Origin: DATMQA01 sp035566895 | GTDB taxonomy: Bacteria; Verrucomicrobiota; Verrucomicrobiia; Limisphaerales; UBA8199 | Direction: 5' to 3' | DNA length: 64,000 nucleotides | Assembly (NCBI GenBank): GCA_035566895.1 | Contig: DATMQA010000158.1 | Span: 1 to 64,000, forward strand | Shown here: positions 59,898-64,000 of the stretch, one piece after another | Numbering within the stretch: position 1 is the stretch's first letter | Layout of the letters: the number at the start of each line of letters is the position of its first letter | Notes under the pieces: model-generated | Database searches by the model: none | Told to the model about the DNA's origin: nothing | What the model saw: only the letters and a program-made list of their open reading frames with translations | Program-made: the position numbers and the translations under genes

Positions 59898-61211
59898 CTA
59901 AAGGCTCCAGACCAATTCCACGGTCACCTGGTTCCGGTGAAAATTCCGTAACCCCAGGTCTGAGTCCTTGTACCAAAACTGGTAGCCGAGGTTCGCCCGC
60001 CAATGCTTGTGAAACTGATAACCCGCTTCAAACCCCGCGCCATAGTAGGTGAAGTTTTCGTCGAACCCAGAAGGCCCGCCGGATTCCTCCGCCATATTGA
60101 AGGAAACATTCGCTCCCAGGTCCACGTGGGCGATGATCGGCGAAGAGATCCTGTAGCGCACGTAGGTTGACCGCATATTGTTTGCGTTGTCGCCCAGCAC
60201 GTTCTCGCGTCCTGCTTCGACGGAGTGCGAGAACAACCGCGTTCGTTCGCTGATTCGCCCGTAGGCATGCCAGGAGTTATAGTCACTGGTGCTCCGACCG
60301 GCCGCATCATACCGCGCCACATCGTAGCCGCCGCCGGCCCGAAGCTTGACGCCTTCCAAAAGTGTCGCCTCCATAAACGGCCCGCCCTGGCCCCGCCAGT
60401 GGTCGTTGAGCACGGTTTCCTGCTCGTAATGGTGCCAGGACGCCTGGCCTTCCATGCCCGTTTCCACATGGTCCCCCAGGAAATACCCGGCGCTGGCGGT
60501 GAACCACTCGGAGGCCCTGTCCAAATATTCAAAAGAAGTCGTCGGGGAGTTGAAGTTCTCGTGATCGTACCCGGTGGTGAGCATCACCTTGTCCAGGTCC
60601 CAGGTCACATCGAGGCCGGCGTGGTTATCCAGGCGGGCAAATGTGCCTACGTTGTTGAAATTGAAAAACGTTCCATCCCCGCCGACGACCCCGTTGAAAA
60701 ACAGGCTCTCCTGATAAGAAAAGCGCTCGTGCGGCCGGATATGAAAATCACCGACAAAGAGGTTGAATGCCAGTTCCGAGCCCGGGTTGACCAGCGGGGC
60801 ATCGCTGTTAAGCACGTGGTTCCTGAGGTAATACTCATACGCCAGTTTTATAGAGAGCTTGAGCGTATTGAGTTCAGATACCTGCATGAAAGCGCCCAAA
60901 TCCACTTCCGGCCGGATGAGAAAATCGTCCATTCGGTTCACTTCCGAATAAAATACATTGTCGGTGTATCCGAGCCGCAACCCGGCGCCAACCTGAAAAC
61001 CGAGCGGCCCATAGTGGATATTGTACTGCCCCGCTTCGGCCTGCGCCGATTCCTTCAAGGCTTGCGCGGCTTTTTCCCCCGCGGATGATTCTCGCTCTTG
61101 CGCGTTCCCGCCGTCTGCCAAAAAGAGCCCGCTGCAACCCAGCAGGAACATCGCCAATTTGGAGACCGACCTGGCTCCGGCGCGGCCAACTTGAAGAAAG
61201 TGCGTTTCCAT
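59898..61211 (-). CDS. Outer-membrane beta-barrel protein of the EPS locus
   Basis: 437 residues from ATG 61211 with a signal region (VSKLAMFLLGCSGLFLADGGNAQ). After a short helical spacer (GEKAAQALKESAQAEAGQY) the sequence is rich in alternating strands: LGFQVGAGLRLGYTDNVFYS, MLTTGYDHENFNSPTTSF, AGFEAGYQFHKHWRANLGYQ. It ends HRNQVTVELVWSL, fitting an outer-membrane barrel of the kind often coded beside Wza in exosortase-type EPS loci. It probably forms an outer-membrane pore or accessory for export. Confidence 0.8.
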   Translation of the reverse strand: METHFLQVGRAGARSVSKLAMFLLGCSGLFLADGGNAQERESSAGEKAAQALKESAQAEAGQYNIHYGPLGFQVGAGLRLGYTDNVFYSEVNRMDDFLIRPEVDLGAFMQVSELNTLKLSIKLAYEYYLRNHVLNSDAPLVNPGSELAFNLFVGDFHIRPHERFSYQESLFFNGVVGGDGTFFNFNNVGTFARLDNHAGLDVTWDLDKVMLTTGYDHENFNSPTTSFEYLDRASEWFTASAGYFLGDHVETGMEGQASWHHYEQETVLNDHWRGQGGPFMEATLLEGVKLRAGGGYDVARYDAAGRSTSDYNSWHAYGRISERTRLFSHSVEAGRENVLGDNANNMRSTYVRYRISSPIIAHVDLGANVSFNMAEESGGPSGFDENFTYYGAGFEAGYQFHKHWRANLGYQFWYKDSDLGLRNFHRNQVTVELVWSL

Positions 61212-61307
61212 CGCGTGCCACTTGCACGGCATTGCCCAACCGCTGGCTGGGCCCGCCCCGGCTCAGCGGGGCTGCAGGACGAAAATATCAGAACATCAAT
61301 TCGGCGT

Positions 61308-61864
61308 CTATTGCGCTCGCAAACGGTAAAACTCACTCGCGGGACCTGCCGGCTCGGTAATTATGAATCGGTCCCCCTCGACAACGGGATTGCTGGTGAT
61401 ATCCGTCCACGTGCCGCCGGCCGACAGGAGGGCGTGGATTGCAGAACCCAGGTGCCCGAGTTCGTCGGCCACGAGACCTCCACCTGACCGTCCACGATTG
61501 TTGCCCGGAGCCGGATCAGTCGGGGCTGCAGGACAAAAACGTTGAACGTGGGCCCGGTGGGTTGCGCGGTATTCATCGGGCCATTGGGAACCGCCACCGA
61601 GGGGAAGTAAGCCTTGTTATTCACCAGGACAATGCCATCTGCGCTCAGCGCCGGGGCGTCCACTCCCACAATCCAGTCGCGGTAACCGCGCACGTTCTGT
61701 ATCGATCCCGCATTGAATGCCACATTCCCGTCCAGGGTAGTGCCCCCCAAATGCACTGAATTAGAATCGTTTTCGTAAATATGCATACCTACCCCGGAAT
61801 TATTGAAGACGATGCTGTCCGAGTCCTTCCGGTCATAGACCGCACAGCGCCGGGGCCTCGACAA
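61308..61864 (-). pseudogene. Truncated, frameshifted C-terminal part of a secreted beta-helix protein
   Basis: The readable frame (61864-61361) has beta-helix-like sequence (DSIVFNNSGVGMHIYENDS, ALSADGIVLVNNKAYFP) and then TWVLQSTP. There the frame breaks. The other frame continues with LLSAGGTWTDI, PVVEGDRFIITEPAGPASEF and YRLRAQ to the stop at 61308. One missing C in the run at about 61434-61438 explains the shift. The N-terminal half is absent: the sequence begins inside the 3' end of the NusG-like gene. The C-terminal module matches other secreted proteins of the window. It is a decayed fragment, or the shift is a base-calling error. Confidence 0.72.
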
Positions 61865-62468
61865 CGGAAATGTCGCCCGCGGCCGGCAGCACCAGCTCGG
61901 CAGCTTCCCGCTTCCTGAACAACACCAAATTGAGGTTCAGTTCCGCCGCGACGGAACGGCCCATTAAATCCAGCAGAATCTGCACCCGCTGCTTGGCCGG
62001 CAACACGTGGGCCACCCGACCGTTCAGCCCCTTGAACGCGCCCGCCGCCACCTCAACTTCGTCTCCCACCTCTGGCGCATCGGTCAACGTCCTGGATTTC
62101 AGGGCCTCGAGGTCTCGGCGCAATTCCTGGATGACTGCATCGGGCATCGTCGGTACCGCATCGCCAAACTGCACCACCAGCTTGACCGAAGGGGTGTACC
62201 GGACCGTGTCCAGCTTCGCCGCCAGAACAAAGCGAGCGAACAGGTAATTCGGGAACAAGGATTCAGTGCTCCACACCCGCCCGCGCCGAGTCATCCGCAA
62301 CACCTGTAACTGAGGATTGAACACCTCTACGCCTGGAATCTGCCGCAACTGCGCCGCGGCAATATGCTCACGCTTCAACTGCGACCGGATGCAATACCAG
62401 GCAGGTTCTACAACGCTCGGATAAAGCTCCGCAACTGCTGAGGGAATCGTTTCACCAGCTCTATTCAC
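61833..62468 (-). CDS. NusG/RfaH-like transcription antiterminator
   Basis: 211 residues. The NGN domain has PAWYCIRSQLKREHIAAAQL, GVEVFNPQLQVLR and LFPNYLFARFVLA. The KOW domain has VGDEVEVAAGAFKGLNGRV, then RVQILLDLMGRSVAAEL. It is a specialised NusG paralog of the RfaH/UpxY type, which bind RNA polymerase and prevent early termination of long polysaccharide operons. Its position at the head of about 38 kb of co-directional EPS and NRPS genes fits that role. No E. coli-like ops element was found in the leader. The 3' end overlaps the pseudogene frame by 32 bases. Confidence 0.9.
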   Translation of the reverse strand: MNRAGETIPSAVAELYPSVVEPAWYCIRSQLKREHIAAAQLRQIPGVEVFNPQLQVLRMTRRGRVWSTESLFPNYLFARFVLAAKLDTVRYTPSVKLVVQFGDAVPTMPDAVIQELRRDLEALKSRTLTDAPEVGDEVEVAAGAFKGLNGRVAHVLPAKQRVQILLDLMGRSVAAELNLNLVLFRKREAAELVLPAAGDISVVEAPALCGL

Positions 62469-62528
62469 TTTACTTCCAACCTATTCTATCCGCGCCGCCG
62501 CCCCTGCAACTTTTCCGCTAACAGTCCA

Positions 62529-62544
62529 CAAGGTATACACCTTG
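62529..62544. promoter_or_regulatory. Dyad upstream of the NusG-like gene
   Basis: CAAGGT-ATAC-ACCTTG is a perfect 6-bp inverted repeat about 60 bases upstream of the NusG-like start. It may be an operator; there is no direct evidence for a regulator. Confidence 0.4.
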
Positions 62545-62560
62545 GGGTAACGGCAGCGAC

Positions 62561-62820
62561 CAATTGGCTCTTCATGAGTAAAGTTAATCTAGTCAAACAC
62601 GAGTTTGAATGGGGTGTAACCCTACTTCCCTGCGAATGTGTGACCTACTTGGCCCACCCATCCTCCAACACCCCCACACGCCGCAGCCCGCAACTCTGAC
62701 CGGCACCGGCCAAGGCAAGGCCGCGATAGCCAATTGGCTCTTTCAGATGGACTATAATCTGCCGCCACTCCGGTCACTATGGGGTGCGTCCCGCGAAGTA
62801 ACCCTTTCTTGGCCTACCCA
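62561..62820. repeat. Imperfect direct repeat, two ~95-base copies
   Basis: Copy 1 is 62561-62660 and copy 2 is 62731-62820, 170 bases apart. The shared words appear in the same order, but the copies are diverged. They lie upstream of the NusG-like gene. Confidence 0.5.
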
Positions 62821-62899
62821 CACTTAGACACCCAAAACGCGGATGCGATCGGTCAAGCGACGTCCAGGTCTGCTCAATGCAGCCGGCGGGATGCCTCCC

Positions 62900-64000
62900 T
62901 TACCGTCCCTGCAAGCGATAGAACCCGATGCCGTTGATCCCGGAGGCATTTGTGAATTGACACCAGCCGGTGGCATCCAGCGTCATGGTGCCAATCACTG
63001 ACCACGTGCGTCCATCGGGCGAACTCTGCACGTTATAGCCCTGGCCCGGCTGCCCGGTGGCGCTCAGCGTCAATTTCATGGGCCGTCCCGCAGCCTTGAT
63101 GTCAAGTGTCGGCAGCATCGAGGCAATGCTGGCCCCCAAGTCCCACGCTCCGCTGGCCGGTCGCCCCGCCCCGGCGATGTCGGTGTTGAATAGCAAAGAA
63201 AGATTGAGTCCAGCCTGAATCGCCGGTGAGCCGCTGCTTAAGTGCGCGTCGAAACTCGAGGAACTGTCATTGGCGAAGGCCGGGTCGGCCGAAACTGTCG
63301 TCCCCAGCGTGTAGCCGACAATGGAGCCGCCCCCGGTCCAATCGTAGCTCCCATTCCCGTTGCCATACACCAGATTGTGGTCCGCCACCACCCCGCTGCC
63401 CGTCGCTGCATAACAGCCGATCCCCGCGTGGCCGTTCTGGTAAATGATGTTGTTCTTGATGTCCACCCCGCTGAGCGTCATCCACAGGATAATGCCGCTG
63501 GTGCCATTCCAGGCTATCACGTTGTTGTACACCTTCATGTTGCTCACTGTAGTGTAACCGGCCACCTGCAACCCGCTGGCAGCGTTGCGGTACAACAGAT
63601 TGTTGATCGCCGTTTCATTCTGCCCGCACAGATATAACCCGTGATCCAGATTGCTGCCGCTGCGGCCGTTGTCGTGTATCGAGTTGGCCCCATAGAAATT
63701 GCCCGAGGTCCCTTCGTTGGAATAAACCCCATCCCGCCCATTGGTGCTGCTGCTGGCCGGGTTGCCGTTGTGGTGGATTTCGTTGTTGACGATGCGGTTG
63801 CCGTCGGCCCAAATCGTAATGCCGCCATTGGGGCTGTTGCGAATCTCAAACCCGTCCACCACGTTGTAACTGCCGTCTATATAGAACCCCACGTTGCGGT
63901 CCGAGGCGTTCTGCCCGTCAATGACCGCTCCGCCCCGCACCTGGGACTGCAGCACGATGGGGCTGGCAGCCGAGCCGCTGGCGCCCAAATGAATCCCCCA
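62900..64000 (-). CDS. Right-handed parallel beta-helix protein, C-terminal part (runs off the window)
   Basis: The frame is open to the window edge. Upstream of the apparent TTG at 63988 it continues in frame as WGIHL-GASGS, so the true start lies outside. At least 366 residues are present. Repeating N-x-I/V-x2-N strands (NRIVNNEIHHNG, MKVYNNVIAWNGTSGI, VDIKNNIIYQNGHAGIG, VVADHNLVYGNGNG) are typical of PbH1 parallel beta-helices of pectate-lyase-like proteins. These are secreted and often bind or cleave polysaccharide. A C-terminal module with QGYNVQSSPDGRTWSVIGT and ending GIGFYRLQGR resembles the pseudogene tail and other secreted proteins here. No catalytic residues can be assigned. Confidence 0.82.
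   Translation of the reverse strand, partial: WGIHLGASGSAASPIVLQSQVRGGAVIDGQNASDRNVGFYIDGSYNVVDGFEIRNSPNGGITIWADGNRIVNNEIHHNGNPASSSTNGRDGVYSNEGTSGNFYGANSIHDNGRSGSNLDHGLYLCGQNETAINNLLYRNAASGLQVAGYTTVSNMKVYNNVIAWNGTSGIILWMTLSGVDIKNNIIYQNGHAGIGCYAATGSGVVADHNLVYGNGNGSYDWTGGGSIVGYTLGTTVSADPAFANDSSSSFDAHLSSGSPAIQAGLNLSLLFNTDIAGAGRPASGAWDLGASIASMLPTLDIKAAGRPMKLTLSATGQPGQGYNVQSSPDGRTWSVIGTMTLDATGWCQFTNASGINGIGFYRLQGR

Larger units (their letters stand above)
62469..62899. other. Leader region of the NusG-like gene with repeats
   Basis: No gene in these 431 bases. Two imperfect copies of a ~95-base sequence occur at 62561-62660 and 62731-62820. Both begin CAATTGGCTCTT, contain TATGGGGTG/AATGGGGTG and GTAACCCT, and end TTGGCC(C/T)ACCCA. 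A dyad at 62529-62544 and the palindrome AGCCAATTGGCT (62728-62739) are further candidates for regulator binding. Confidence 0.6.

Noticed and set aside
61212..62600. E. coli-type ops element for the RfaH-like protein
   Set aside because: No GGCGGTAGC-like sequence was seen on the minus strand in the leader; RfaH/UpxY relatives may use other sites.
62900..63988. Beta-helix protein starting at TTG 63988
   Set aside because: The frame stays open to the window edge with matching family sequence, and there is no signal peptide at that point, so the gene is partial.
1..64000. CRISPR arrays, tRNA and rRNA genes
   Set aside because: No regularly spaced repeat array and no cloverleaf or rRNA-like stretch was noticed by eye; a covariance-model scan could still find a missed tRNA.

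Overview
The window looks like a chromosomal segment of a GC-rich Gram-negative bacterium. Verrucomicrobiota (Limisphaerales/Pedosphaera-like) is the best guess. The reasons are two pseudopilin-type genes with the FTLIELLVVIAI leader and a DG-containing tail, large secreted proteins with Ig-like, CHRD or beta-helix folds that end in an F-Y/F-R-L motif, a GxxExxY gene, and repeat-rich intergenic DNA whose repeat words also occur inside coding sequence. This assignment is inferred from style; no rRNA gene is present.

Positions 1-7200 are mostly housekeeping: a truncated membrane protein, a secreted thioredoxin-fold protein, an FmdB-type zinc ribbon protein, prfB with a canonical +1 programmed frameshift, trpC and ligA. 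Positions 7200-21050 mix a REP-like palindrome, two pseudopilin genes each beside a large secreted protein, a solitary PstS-like lipoprotein, a GT-C/TPR membrane protein carrying in-frame repeat insertions, a GxxExxY gene between inverted repeats, a HAD phosphatase and glmS.

Positions 21200-34500 hold a nonribosomal peptide synthetase (NRPS) island. It has a C-A-T module on the plus strand, then minus-strand genes in the order C-A-T, carbamoyltransferase, an A domain with an embedded luciferase-like monooxygenase plus T, and a thioesterase with a TubC-type docking domain. The thioesterase and the plus-strand NRPS overlap tail to tail.

Positions 34500-62500 are an almost unbroken minus-strand exopolysaccharide (EPS) locus. 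In transcription order it runs: NusG/RfaH-like antiterminator, broken beta-helix gene, outer-membrane barrel, Wza, Wzc, Wzx, two FemAB-like transferases, DUF2334 deacetylase, AsnB-like amidotransferase, Wzy-like polymerase, two GT4 enzymes, NodB-type deacetylase, acyl carrier protein, AMP ligase, UDP-sugar epimerase, GT2, methyltransferase, DegT aminotransferase, initiating sugar transferase fused to a CapD-type regulatory half, CapD-type dehydratase and another GT4. It then continues in the same direction into the NRPS genes. The main hypothesis is one RfaH-controlled locus making an acylated or peptidylated polysaccharide, or an EPS locus with an adjoining peptide metabolite locus. The window ends in a truncated beta-helix protein.
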